The position numbers and the translations under genes are program-made. Positions 13,901-27,210 of a stretch of DNA of 64,000 nucleotides are shown here, in pieces (within the stretch, counting starts at the first letter, position 1; each line of letters starts with the position of its first letter). Origin of the DNA: Lithospermum erythrorhizon (lineage: Eukaryota; Streptophyta; Magnoliopsida; Boraginales; Boraginaceae); assembly GCA_019722365.1 (NCBI GenBank), contig JADFUC010001960.1:90990-154989 (forward strand). The letters are read 5' to 3'. Under the pieces are notes generated by a model that saw only the letters and a list, made by a program, of their open reading frames with translations, was not told where the DNA came from and did no database searches.

Positions 13901-16900
13901 TTAAGATTTATAACCGTGGTGATATCGGCTTGTGACCTTATATATATACCTGACTTATATCCCAAAATAAAGTAATGCGGTAATTTACAACGGATGACTC
14001 ACGTCTTTGTATCCACGAGTCTGAAAATAGCTGATGAAGCCAGTGAAGTTTCTCAAAGGAAAATACAACAATCAAGCAGGTTGACAACACGTCAAAATCA
14101 ATTTGTGAGGATATACGCCACCCGATGCTCACTGGCCACCAAGACAAAACTCTCAAAACTGACCTCTTGGCTCATTAAAACTTGTCAACCCGAGGCACAA
14201 ATGAAATCTTGGCCCCGTCACGAAAAGTGTAAGCCGCGAGCTTAGTGAAAACTCTTAGCGAGGGGTGAGCTTTGTCTGAGGCGAGTCAATCGATAATATA
14301 ATAGTCAAATATGAATAAAATACATATATCGGGACTACACAAAAAGGTCATACAACATAATTCATGAAATCTCGGACATAATACATGAAGATATAATAGA
14401 AGGTTAAATGACACACAATTTGAGAGAAAGAAATCAATAGACCAACATTAAAGAGCTACAGTCGTCGAACCTCGCATCTCACCATGTCCCTTTGTTCTGA
14501 CCTCTAATGCGCATATGCTCAATCCGTCTGCGCCGGGGTAAAATTTAATCAATAATCGGCTCAGCTTATACGCGTGCTAAGGCCAAAAGCGCACTTATAC
14601 ACAAGTATAAAGCGCGCCTTATACATTATAAAGGCGCATCCCAGCTCATCACGCTAAGTACAAGGCACACAGCTCTTATACACACAAGTATAAGGCACAC
14701 CGCTCTTATACATTAAATTATAAGGTCACAGCATACAGCTATACCATAGTATAGGGCCACGTCGACAATGCACACAACAAAGTGATCAAAGACTCGTCCC
14801 CGCTCTTGCTACCCAAAGTATAAGGCCAAACCCTTGTATCACAGTAGTATAGGGGCCACGCAACAATGCACTGCAGCCAAGCGGTGATCAAAAGAGTCAT
14901 ACCGCTCTTATGCAGTATAAGGCCAAACCGCTTAAACTATCTCTCTTAGTAGTCTGAGGGGCCAATAGTCGCATATCGCATGGAGGAAATCGCTTCATCG
15001 CTGCTAATCCTTATTTATAAGATTAAGCCTCGATACTCGAGTCACTTTCAGGTCATAGATAACTTTCCCAACAATCACCTACCAGTAACCGGCTACTCTA
15101 CTCCCAGACAATATCAAACACCACGGCTAAAACATCTACATTCGTAAGTCGAACACAATCGCCAACAAGACCCACGAGAAATCATAAGTCTTGAAGCAAA
15201 GATACAGAAATCATAAGTCTTGAAAGGCCATAATCCAGAAATATAAGTTGGGAGTTCAAGTATTACTTACTCGAAGCGATCTTGACGCCACGAAATATAA
15301 TCACATAATCATATAACAATTACATGTATATGTTCTCACGTAATCATAACGCACAATGACATGTATATCATTACCGCGTAATCATATCGCGATACGTATT
15401 GTATGAGTTTAAAGTAAATGCATTAAGTAACACCCGTGAGATAAGTACTCACTACTGCTAGCTACACATGAGGAGCCTTCGCGAAAACAATCAAGGTAAT
15501 TGCCCACTTTCACGATCAGCGCTAAACAACACCCGAAGTAATCAAGACCTCTTTCTTACATCACAGGCGTTACAGAAGATACATAACCCCGACTCTTAGG
15601 GGAACTATCTACAACGGTCTAACATGACGGATAAACTATCGTGAATTATAATCCCATCGGACCGCAGCCTTGATCGATTCCCGCTAATTCCATCTTATCA
15701 CTTTCTCATTACAATCGACTTATAAGTTATTAGCCCAATCGTCGAGTCATAATTAACAATCGCCTCCGAAATATCAATTATAACTTCGGCTTAAATTTAC
15801 ACTTTTGACATAACACCCTTTAATCAATTTTAAATCACCAATTTAACATCATATACCAACTATAATAAGGTCGATATAACCTCGCACATTTAAGTCTTAC
15901 AAAAATATCACGTAAAAGTCAACCGAAAACCTAAAAGTCAACTCGACCATGCGTCACCGAAGCGATCTACAAATCACAGATTCATCGCTCATCGTCAGAA
16001 CCCATAACCAACTAAGATTTATCATAAAATTCAATTATGGAAAAATTGCTAAAAGTCGAAAAGCTATGTCAAAACCCAAGAAGCTATCTCGAAAGACTTG
16101 AGGAAATTTCTTACCTTAACTTCGAAGAGAATGATGGGAGAACAATATTCTAACCGATCTTGAGTTTGAGTGACAATGTCGAAGAGAGAAATAGAAAATG
16201 AAATTTTTTAAGGGGAGGGGGTGAATATTTAAAACCCATAGCGTAGAAAAAGATGATGATGAAGTGTTTGATAATGATGATGTGGAAGATAAGCATGGTA
16301 GATATTTAAAAACTTCAGTCTAGTTTGGTTTAATTTATTTCGACTTGCTCATTACTTAAATCTCCGAACCGATTCGAAGAAAATATTCATTTCAAAAGCT
16401 ACTTAAATTATAAATAATTCGGCTAAAAAATTCTGAAATAATATTATCATCGAGATTATTTAAAATATCCTAAGATGAATAGAAAATTTAAAATTTTTTT
16501 TTTTTTTTAAATGGGTTATTAAATGTCTCTCATAAATGGATAAATACATCTCCTTTCCACAGTTATATGAATAATGATATTTGTCTCAATTAGAAAATTA
16601 TTTTGACAAGTTTATTTTAATTTTCATATGGTATTAAGATGCTCTTTTTACAATGTTAAGTGCTAAATACCTCTTGTCTATGAATAGACACACAAAGCTT
16701 CAGTGAGCTCATCTAAACTCTTAATCCCATTTTATGCCCCAATCATTGATCTAGAATGCTGTGATATCGTACATTAAATTGATTAACGAGGCTCGAAAGA
16801 ATAGCTATCTACTGCCCATAAAACCAAAACTTAAAAATATTGGCGATATCCATTTTTTATTATGTGCTTGATATCCTTAGGATTAAAAGCGTCATCACAC

Positions 16901-19900
16901 TTGAATTCAAGCAGTAAAAACTTGTGAGAGAAAGCTTATATAAACATAGAAAAAGACACTTGGTTAAATTTCTTATACTCTGCCAACCAAATCGTAGCAT
17001 ATTAAATGTCCTTGAAAACATGAGTCCGCGCTTGATCATTAAATATTGAGAGAATAAGCTAATCCGTTTCAATCATGACAGGATGCGGATACTATTTGCC
17101 GTTACGCATTACAATTTCATTTGCTTAATCTACGGTATTAGACTACTTACGATTTAAGTTAGGATAGATTCATATACCACATTAACTACAATTATTTCAT
17201 CCTATCGAACACAGCCAATAAAGAAGAGGATATGCGATATTAATATAACATGCATTTTTTCCTACTTGAGTTAAATTAAAACATAACCACAAAATAACTT
17301 CCGAGTTTGACAAAGCAATAAATGCCGACAAGTACTATAGAAATCAACGAGTTGAGTAAAAGATGTGATGATTTCTTACCCGTAAATCGTCATCGTCATC
17401 ATCGTACAACGGGCATCCCTTGAAAGAAAGAGGAAACATGCGCATAAAGAGCTAGGCTAGTAAGCAAGACGATACCGTTCAAAAGTGGCTTAATGTGCAC
17501 CAAGCCATATAATTCGGCGCCGCTTATCTACCGGTTGCTTTCAGTGACTTAATATTTTATTGACAATTTCACGTACCTATGAAATGCAAGAAATGTAATG
17601 ATTAGAAATCTTTCGCGAATTGACAAACAAAGAGAGGCATAGTTACAGCGTTTGAATTATCCATAAACTACGTATTTATCGTGGAGAAGTGAGCATGATC
17701 CCACATTTACCAAAATAAAACAATTATTTTGAACCTATTGAGGATCATCGACACGATAATAAGTTCAAGCAAAATGGAATAAGAATTAATAATTTATCGA
17801 TTCTATCATATCTGACATGAAAGCATTCCATAATTTAAGATCATCGCTTATAATGTAGACTCATCTAGTTTAGTAAGAGTGTGAAGATATGGTATCATTT
17901 CTCTGATGTTCATTCGCCCATGCATGATGCAGTTGGAAGAGCTAATCATAAGTAACCATTGACATGTATGATACGTAAAAATCACGGCCAAATGCTAATC
18001 ATATATAATCATTCCACTTGATGATGAGTAGCAACGTCAAACTTTATTTTGAAAAGTAAAATTATTTTGTTAATAGATTTAGAGTAGTAGCGGATGCACG
18101 TATTAAAAGACTTACCGTATCTTACATGGATTCTTCGCTTCAGGTAAAAGTGGAAATTGACCTTCTACATCCCGCATCTCGTCACTGCATTATGATATTA
18201 GAAGGCCGGCCCGATCATCAAGAATCGCTCCTGAAAATTCTCCATATTTCGTCACTCGCGTGTCTGACAATAAGCGTCATCTCGGTGTATATCCCACATG
18301 CTCATATATACCAATTTCATTTACATTCTTAGCCAAATGTATAAAGTAAAGCATCCACGTCGCGGCATTCACGAACTATATGATCATTAATTATACAATG
18401 AATTTTTAATTGAGTCGATGTTGAGCAAAGAAGGTGACAATGGAATCATCTGCATGGCTGAGGAAAGAAATGAAAAATGGAATACCTTTAGCCTTCTTGA
18501 TCAGATACTCTTATAAGATAGTGAAGTAGGCCGTACCAAATTTAATACGCCCCTGAAAATATTCAGCGCCCGTGTATAGTGTCATGATCTTCTGTCATGA
18601 AGTCGGACGGGAGTCGATTACGATGGTGAAGTGTAATTTTTTTTATAAACGGCGATGGTTTTATTCGGGGAATTTTAAAACCTAAGCCAAAAGCGACTTC
18701 ATTTTTAACATTTTCATCATATTAATCCATCAAAATAAATTTATACTTACTCGCGTCAGTGAGATTCGTTCATATTTATGATAATCTAAACTCAATTCTT
18801 AGCTTATCGAAGGCACTATTAATACTCAAAAACTAAACCAAAAATATTAATATCCAAATAATTACTGAATATATTAACAAATTCTAAGATCAATAACAAT
18901 TAAACAAGATGATTAACAATTAATAATTAAAGAAGATGAATTTCAATCCAATAAATTTCAATATCTTTAAATTTCAATCTAATAAATTTGCAATTACAAT
19001 ACTCACATCGTCGATCAATCAATTTCAATACTCTTTGAATTTAAAGTGCTTTCGATTACAAAATTAACCCAAAATATTCCAAAATTAACTTAAAAATTCA
19101 AGTAAAGAACTCAATTACAATCCTCCCAAAATTCAAAATTCATACATAAAACCAATAATTCATACAAAATCAAAGAGGTGATTATGATTATTCAATTAAT
19201 TGAAATAATTTTAACCGGTGCGTACTGAGCAATTGAGCCTTAGTGCGGGCGTCAGATGCCTGTATGATCGATCACAAAAGCCGAAGAGTCGTGAAGTGCA
19301 GTTTTTGGGGTGAATAAAGTTCACCTTTTGGAAATGTCGAGAGAATGATTGGTTTAGTAAATGAAAGACGAACAAGAAACAATTGAGAAGTTATTGTACA
19401 CATGCAGTTTCTCTTCGCTTTCAATCCGACAAATATGAAAAGTCAAAGTTTACTTTTTTATCTTCAGATTCTCCTTTGCAGGTTTCTTCGTTTATTTACC
19501 ACGTACACTCTTCAGCCCGTATATGCATAAATCATTAAGTCATACATATTCAATGATTTTTCAAAAAAATGCGAAGAGTGCGTGTTATACGTAGGTCGGT
19601 ATGCTTGCAATTACGTTCAACAGTTGAAACCTAGAAACTAAAACCATGCATGAATAGAAACTTCATAAAAGACCATTGGGTGCTTAAATAGTTGCAAGAG
19701 CGATGGAAGAAGCCACAGCCGTACACGTCTGTAGATTGAAGGAAGTTGTTTTGAGATCATTTAAAGTCCATTATTGAATGCTTGCCAAGGACAATAACCC
19801 ACATGTACAATTCACGAAGCGGAGCCAGTTGAGATCAAACAAAATCAATGGTCAAGATTTTTCCTTTTAATTCATTTTAAAATGCGAGCGATGAATTATT

Positions 19901-20419
19901 GGACGTCTTGCGTGGACACTTCGTTTGATTGTGTAACCCTAACGATATATAATAAATGTACAATGCACCGTGACTCAGCTGACCAATTGGACTACGAGGC
20001 TCATTTAGAATACTCGGATACTTTTTATAGTTTAGTGTTAATATGGGTAGTATTACCTTACAAAATAATGAGGGTTGTTGGGTGTGTCAAAGTATCAGCT
20101 ATGAGATGTTCAATATACTCCATTGAAATTATTACTTTAGTTGACATTTTTATGAAAATATTTCAATCAATTTGCATGGTCTGACAGAGCTGATACACAT
20201 GAATATGCTTTCGAGTGCTGCTTTAAGCACTGTAGGGGAGGTAGAATAATACTCCGTATACATTATCCGTGATAACGACATAGACTGTTTTCGAAATGAT
20301 CCACAAGATTATTGAAGTGCATACATTCTCTATTACTTTTCAATGTATAAGAAAAGTATTATACTTAGTGTAATGAGTCATTTTGATTTATCCATTATAT
20401 TCACAAGCTAGAGAATTTA
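13901..20419. other. Large gene-free, repeat-derived block
   Basis: Sequence of intermediate GC with many CG dinucleotides and no intact coding region. It resembles heavily decayed LTR-retrotransposon DNA, probably including a long LTR on the minus strand, but I could not recover a matching LTR pair or a pol motif. It contains the CTTATAC/GTATAAG motif cluster (14560-14960), short GAT/ATC trinucleotide runs near 16251 and 17387, and a poly-T run at 16495-16508. The short open frames here (for example 13994-14245, 18126-18332, 19882-20184) have no recognisable domain. Confidence 0.45.
14560..14960. repeat. Cluster of CTTATAC/GTATAAG inverted motifs
   Basis: At least six loosely spaced copies of a small palindromic module occur here: a CTTATAC-like arm, a short spacer, then GTATAAG followed by GCRCACC or GCCAAAC. 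Examples start near 14595, 14669, 14705, 14798 and 14919. Longer pieces also repeat, such as GTATAGGGGCCACG...ACAATGCAC versus GTATAGGGCCACG...ACAATGCAC, each followed by AGTGATCAAA or CGGTGATCAAA. The arrangement suggests a degenerate minisatellite inside an LTR or satellite. No function is shown. Confidence 0.6.
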
Positions 20420-22396
20420 CACTACTACAAAAACCACTTAGAAGGCATTTCAAAAAGCACAAAGAGGGCACAAAAAACACCTTTATAATAGAAACCCTCT
20501 AAGTATTTTAACATATGAAGACGGCAGCACGAGCGCCTCTAAATAAAAAATTCAAAAAAATGTATTTTACATTTATTAATGCATATTTTATAGAAAATAA
20601 AAAACTAAATATAGCAAATTCATATCAAATAAAATATTTATTATTCAAGTATTATTCTCTTACAATTATAAAATTATAAATAAAATTAAGACGTTACTAC
20701 CTAAATTTATTTCAAAAATATTAAATTTTACATTAAAATCTTAAATGCTATAAAATGCATCATTGTCTCTATCTCCATTATCATTGCCTTCCTCTTACGT
20801 ACAAGGAGAAATAACATAAAATTGAATCATATCAATATTTACATCAAAAGATTACAAGAAAAAAAATCATAACATACTCTTACGACTTACCTTAGCATAT
20901 AATTCAACCAACGAAATCACTAATCAAACTTAAAAATGCGCTTATTAAAATTAATATCCATATAATGAGATTAAACTAACTTAACAAATCATTAAAACTT
21001 AATAGTATATGATGACAAAGTGACTTCAGAGCATACTCCATCTGTCCATTTCAATACTAAATCGAGACTTCTTTAAACTACTGCTTTCAATAATTTCAAC
21101 TTTATCTAAATCGATTTTGCAAAATTCTTGATTATAACATTACTAATATAATTAACTTAATATAAAAACAATACAACAAAGTACTAGTATGTTTCTTGCT
21201 AGTACATGTATATACTAAAAAGGAGGTAAAATTGGAAAACATGCAACAAAGTACTCTCATAACAACCATTACCTTGTATCGATTAATTCTCGACTTACTT
21301 GCTTTTTTAATATCACAGTTTATGACCTAAAACAACAAGTGAACTAAATAAAGTCAAAGTTGGAACAGGTAACAACTATTCCAAATACAAATCACAAACC
21401 AAACAATATATGAGTGCATTATGAACTATATAGATTTAAAAAGGAAATGAACGCTCACTTGATTTGCGACACTATATAGATTTAAAATCCATGTAAAAAT
21501 CCAAAAATTTCAATTTTTTGGACCAGTACATTGCAAAAAACGATTACAATCTTTAAACTAGAGAACAATACCAATTTCTAAGTTAAGACACAAGTCATAA
21601 GGCAATAAAATACTTGCACTTTGAAGTCATAAGGCAATAAAATATCTGGTTGCTATGATATACGGATAAAACCTTTTCAATAAAACTAAGTTTATTATGG
21701 TTTGTAAATAACATCGAAAAAATTAATCACATAAATCATAACTTAAACATGTAATTTCAACAAAATAACACATTATTCAACCTAAAATTTCAACAAAACA
21801 AACAAATCATAAATTATCAATAACATCCTTACCAACTTGAAACTATGCAATTTCTAAAATTATTATTTAAAATTCATATACTACTAATTGAAAGTTGAAC
21901 TATGCATTTGAATTACCTTTAATCAATTTATTTACTCAAACAAGAATAAAATTATAATTAAACCTTCATATATATACTACTTGAAACTACACATTTCACT
22001 AAAATTAAATAAAATAAAAATGAAGTATAGATAAACAAAAATTAAAAAAAATTATCAAAATTAGGAAATATACATAAATAAAAATGAAATATATACAAAT
22101 ATTAAAATATATATATATAAACATATTGCAGGATAATTGGATGTGGAAGGAGGCTGAGGAGGAGAAAGGGCGTGGGTGAGTGGTTTCGAGTGGGGGCCGT
22201 GGGTTTTTGAGGGGGAGAGGGAGGAGGATGGGGCGAGGGGGTGGGTGGTGCGGTTACATCTTTTAGGTTAGGTTTAATTTTTAATTTAATTTAATTTTAA
22301 TTAATTTTATTTTAGAGGCGTTTCCTTGGCGCCCTCAAGTGCTTAGTTTTTCACTAAGTGTTCTTTAGTAAATGCCCTCTTGTGCCTGTAGTAGTG
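20420..22396. mobile_element. Non-autonomous CACTA (En/Spm-type) transposon
   Basis: 1977 bp bounded by the inverted ends CACTACTACAAAAACC (left) and CACTACTACAGGCACAAG (right, reverse complement), flanked by the 3-bp target duplication TTA (20417-20419 and 22397-22399). CACTA termini with a 3-bp duplication define the En/Spm superfamily. The ends carry short subterminal repeats of the GAGGGC and CACTTAG type. The interior is AT-rich, with one G-rich strand asymmetry at 22138-22250, and I found no transposase frame, so it would depend on an autonomous relative. Confidence 0.87.
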
Positions 22397-24207
22397 TTAA
22401 ACATATTTGACTCCATTTATAAAATATGAAAATACTTTCCATTACCGAAGTGAAATCATTTTAATTATATTATCAAAATAATTGAGCGAGGGAATGGAAT
22501 GAAAGAACTTTAAAAATTTAATTATCAATTTTATATTCATTGAAATATTATGTAATTAAATAAAATTATAAAATAAGTAGTTGTTTTAACACCAAAGTTA
22601 ACTTTAACACTAAGAAAGTTGATACCAAGGAGGTTTGGTGTTGCATTTTCAAGTTTATAATGAGGTGTTATGCACTTTTAACTTTACTGAAAAGTATGAT
22701 TCTCATTTAAAAGTTTATAGGGGTATAGTAAAATTACCCCTAAAAGATCATCAGATTTATTTTTTCGATAATCAAAATCAACAAAAATTATAGTCTTATT
22801 TCATGCAAAAAATATTGATTTGAATCAAAACTGTCATATTAAAAATAAAATATGAGAAAAAATACTATATTTTCATATAATATTAGATAAAATTCACAAA
22901 AAATATTATCTCAAAATTCAAATTGGATGATGTTTTTGGGATGGAGTGAGTTACTGATGTCCAATAATGCCCTCAAGCAGGCCACCATTGGAGCCCATTT
23001 AAGGATTCATTTTGATGGACTGGATGCTGAACATGACTTACGGATATATGGGTAATCTAAGCCCGACTTGTTAAGAGAGTACTTTATGACCCCAATTGTT
23101 GAGACACTGCTGTTCCGATTTTCTTGTAATATGCTAAGCCTTTTTTCACTAGCAATAGGAATTTCAAATTATATATACTGACAAATTATAATCTAATAGT
23201 AGGGGAAAAATCTACAATAAATAGTTTATCTTTTTCCAAATCCTATTGCATCGACATCTTCTTTGAATATTATGAAGACCCTTAATCAAGACATAACTCG
23301 CAACACATGAAACAATTCCCATGAAAGACTCTAGTTATATACAATTATACATATTGTTTATTGGCTATGGCAAAATACCATGTAAAATGCCAAAGCTACA
23401 TATCCGGCTTTTCAATTGTGATTTGACGCTTGAATCATAAAAATTATCTTATTCATTGATGAAATTATGTTTTGATTAGTAAGTTTTAACTTGGTGCAAT
23501 CCTTTGAGGTTATACGTAGTCATGCATTTCAGTAGTAAAAAATTAGAGTGTTAAAGTGATATCGATACCTAAATCTGCTTAGAGTAGGTGTTAGTTCAAC
23601 TTTTATAAGAAACTAGCAATGTATTGAAGTCTTAAAATAGGCTACAGTCTTTTTTTGATCAGCCGAAGGCACATTCACAACTAACTCCTTCGTGTTATCC
23701 AGTCACGGTAATAGCATAGGAAGTAATTAGTGTAACGGTTTTTATTATAGACTTTATTATAGAGGGTTAAACTACATACCTTCAAGTCATGATGCATGTC
23801 TTGTTTGTTTCATTAACATATTTTTTAAAACACATGTCACAAATTTAAAAGGAGTGTTATAAAGTGTAACAAATAATTTGGACTCAAGTTAGACACTTAA
23901 ACATGCCACAATGCCATTTAAATTGACAAATGGTCATAGCAACTGCAAGACTATAATGTTACAAGAGATTTTAACGAGCTGCCATCAGTTTCTCTTTCAG
24001 TTCGACATGCCAACCCCCTTCCCACTAAAAGTAAACTAGTGTTATATAAGTTCTGAACAGACGAGTGCCAATGTATGAGCAACTCAGCTATGTCCAGAAG
24101 AAAACTATACTGAATGCATGCGGAGAGAGGATGAGCCGGCCGACGAGAATGAAAAACTGCTACAAGTACGAAATTTCAACAAGATGCCAAGTTTAAATTT
24201 GGGTCTC
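22397..24207. other. Intergenic DNA downstream of the DUF2499 gene
   Basis: AT-rich with no supported gene. Because the neighbouring gene is on the minus strand, its 3' untranslated region and polyadenylation site should fall just below 24208; I saw no perfect AATAAA on the minus strand within the first 100 bp after the stop. Confidence 0.5.
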
Positions 24208-27200
24208 TTACAATTCATTGGAGCTCTCCTGTGACACTTTATATATACGGTATGCAGCAAGGCACATCGTTGCATTACCAATAACAGTTAGTGCTGCTTG
24301 AAGGGCAACTAATACCTACAAAAGACCATAAAAGTGAGATTTCAAATGTGATCCAGATTATTTCTTCAAGATTAAAATCAGAGGTAAATTTACATGACGC
24401 AGGTGGGGACAGTTAGATGAGAAATAATTACTACACAAGAATTACTATTGCAATATACTTTTAGATGATCATGTCAAGATCTCTGATGATGAACAACGGC
24501 CACTATGGGTGATTAAATATATGTAAGTAATATGATTATGAGTATTGGTAGGTGAAGGAGAAACCATAAGAAATACAGTATATGTTAGTACATGACCACG
24601 TCAAGATCACTGCTGATGAGCAATTACCCAAACAGCTTAAATGTTTCAGTGGAATGATTAAATAGACTAATAAGACGAGAAATCCTGCTGCATCAATCAT
24701 AATGATTTTTTATACTCCTATAGAAAATGGACCAAGAAACTTGCCAAGTCATTGATTATCGCGTCCCCAAACAAAATACATGTTTCTCAATTAAAGTACT
24801 CCTGGGTTTCTGGTTGTGGGCTTTTTGAGCTTTTTTGATAAGTCGTACCTTTTTAAACTTTGACCTTAAATATATTTGTTTTTGTTGTATAATATTTGAT
24901 AAAAAGTATTATATCGATGAAAGAGTTGAAATGTATTTTTACGTTGATATAATATTTTTCGTAAAATTATTATACAATACAAACAAAAATATTCACGGTC
25001 AAAGTTTAAAAAACTCTAGCCATCGAAAGTGAAATGAATATCTTTAGAAACGGAAGGAGTAATCAATAAAGTGATCCATGCTAGTCCTGAACAATAAAGG
25101 AATATTAAGAATCCTAGTGAAATTTATAAACCGTAACATTCAAGCTAGTGAAATTTATAAACCATAACATTCAAGCAGTTGAACGATTGAACCAGTAGAT
25201 CTACAACACTAGTAGATTTTTCCGTATTGAAAAAGACCTGATTCTTTTAAATGAAACAATGAAAAACTTTGAGCTGATTGTGGAATGCCGACTAAGTGGA
25301 GGAAGACAAAAATGAACTTGATGAAGTGTCGCTGGTGACAGAAGCATGATAATCGATGGCTGCCCTCATAAGTTATCAAAACACTAGGATACAAAGATGT
25401 GAGGGAAATAATTTTTAATGTCCGAATTTGTCTTATGATAACATGATTTGGTTCTTAATGTTACAGTTACCTCCAGTGACTCTGAGTTATAAAAGAAATG
25501 CCATGTACAAGCGCAAAGTGCTCCACCTAGCAATGGTACCTAACAGAAGAAAATGAGAATTTTAAAATAAAAACATCTGTTGCTATTAAATTATCAGATT
25601 GACAGTGAACAAAATAGAACATTCATCACACACTTTGATGAAACAGAATAAGCACACAACTGTTGAATGCAGCAAATGCTAATGCCGTCACTTTTGTTTT
25701 CCTTAAATTCATTCAACTGTTATTGTTTCAGCATAACAAGTGATTGTTTCCAATTGGTGCAAATGCAAATAAAATGAATGACCTTGTGCTATAGGAGTAT
25801 ATGGTTGAACGAGATGCTTTCCAAAACAGAACGAACCATACAGTAGAGATATTATAAAGCGCAGTTACATTATCACAAGTGCAGTAAAAATTCTTTTGGG
25901 ATACAATATCGGTAATAGTTAACCAAATGTATCACTCAGATCAGTTTTTGGGAGACAATATCGGTAATAGTTAACCAAATGTATCACTCAGATCAGATTA
26001 CTTACATTTTCTCCTCACAAGATTATAATTTGCGAAATTTCCTAGTCATTCTTTCTAGACTTTTCATTCATCAACTCTGGAATAATCGAATTCCTTTGGC
26101 ATCATTGCTTCACTAATTTATGAACATATGAGTAACCCAATGTAATCAAGACAACATACCAATCAATAGCTCAAGTATCCAACATCATCTTGTAAATATA
26201 TTATATTTGCAAATACAATAAAAATCATTATTTTTTAGAGCAGGAAATAAAATTCACAAAAGAGCAAGCAATATTACTCACCATTCCCCAAGTTAGCCCC
26301 TTCCAAGATTCATATCCTGTCCTCTCCCCATACTGCCAAACCAATACCATTGCAATAGCCCTTTACAGATATTACAAACAACTCATCAATTCAAGAAAAC
26401 AACAAATTTTCAAAACATTTCGCATAAACAACTAAACAAGTATTCACTCCATCCCAAAAAAATTGTTCGGTTTGATTAATGATCAAAATTAACAAACTTT
26501 AACAACTTACTTAACTTTCCATCTCCTATGAAGTCAAATATTTTACATTCTCCGCCTCTTGGATGAAATGGAATATATGAGAATGACTAGTTACACTCCC
26601 TATGCTTCTTATCATTGAGAAATCTGGTAGTAGGGCAACATTGCACTCCAGTGACTCTGACTGTTGGATAAGTCGAACAACCTTCTTGTTAATGAGTGGG
26701 CGTATACTATACGACCTCATTACCTCGCTTAAGCTGGAGCTTCATCTAGACATGTTAATTTTTAATATCACAATTAACACACACACATATATATACAAAA
26801 AACGTGAGTTCAATATTTAAGAACTCAACCAACAAAATGTAAAACTGGACAATCTTTTTGGGATGGAGGGAGTAATATAGCCAAATTTATGAGTACCATT
26901 CAACAACACTGGAGACATGAATAGCCCAAGTGGGAAGGGAGAGTGCATTAGAAGGTTCATTCGACAGCAAAGAGGAACCCAATAAAGGCAACTCAGAAGC
27001 ACAACTGGGATTTGCTTCTAAGAGGGTAGAGGCTAAAGCAACCCCAACTGCACCCAAAAGAGTAACCTTTGTGCATTTGGGATCAAATATACCATTGTTT
27101 AAGATGGGTTTGAAGCTTAAGCAAGAAGGGTATCTTTGTTTAGGGGAATTTGATGATGTTGGGTTGAGAAATGAGACCAATTTTGTGGAAGAAATGGTTA

Positions 27201-27210
27201 GACCAGACAT
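24208..27210 (-). CDS. DUF2499 / Ycf49-like chloroplast membrane protein, 4 exons
   Basis: Four exons on the minus strand: 27210-26897, 26360-26282, 25539-25471 and 24315-24208. All have GT donors and AG acceptors, and they join in phase to give 189 residues. The conserved DUF2499 block starts at residue 91 with SLPTWAIHVSSVVEW, continues in exon 2 (VWQYGERTGYESWKGLTWGM) and exon 3 (CACTWHFFYNSESLE), and ends in exon 4 (ALQAALTVIGNATMC). Family members are small predicted membrane proteins of cyanobacteria and plastids with no settled role. Residues 1-70 are Ser/Thr/Lys-rich and then hydrophobic (TLLGAVGVALASTLL), fitting a transit peptide, perhaps with a thylakoid-transfer segment; that is inference. 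I chose the ATG at 27210 because no in-frame ATG lies between it and the upstream stop. No lesion is visible, so the gene looks functional. Introns 1 and 3 contain MITEs. Confidence 0.93.
24797..25061. mobile_element. Stowaway-like MITE in intron 3 of the DUF2499 gene
   Basis: Bounded by TACTCC at the left and GGAGTA at the right. The arms are long and inverted: the left arm has CCTTTTTAAACTTTGACC, and the right arm, reverse-complemented, has GTTTTTTAAACTTTGACC. Both are followed by related AATATATTTGTTTTTG and AATATTTTTGTTTGTA strings and a TTGTATAATA motif. The element could fold into a long hairpin. It lies wholly inside intron 3 (24316-25470), away from the splice sites. A relic of the same family is at 1374-1500. 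Confidence 0.75.
25895..25998. repeat. 52-bp tandem duplication in intron 2 of the DUF2499 gene
   Basis: ACAATATCGGTAATAGTTAA and the bases after it up to CAGATCAG occur twice, starting at 25903 and 25955, a period of 52 bp. The two copies are nearly identical, so the duplication is young. A smaller 31-bp duplication of CTAGTGAAATTTATAAACC lies at 25114-25175 in intron 3. Confidence 0.9.
26441..26874. mobile_element. Stowaway-like MITE in intron 1 of the DUF2499 gene
   Basis: Left end TATTCACTCCATCCCAAAAA, right end (reverse complement) TACTCCCTCCATCCCAAAAA, each followed by a related ATTGTTCGGTTT or ATTGTCCAGTTT. TA at both borders fits a Stowaway target duplication. It starts about 80 bp after the exon 2 acceptor side and stops 22 bp short of the exon 1 donor, so it makes up most of intron 1 (26361-26896). 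Confidence 0.75.
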
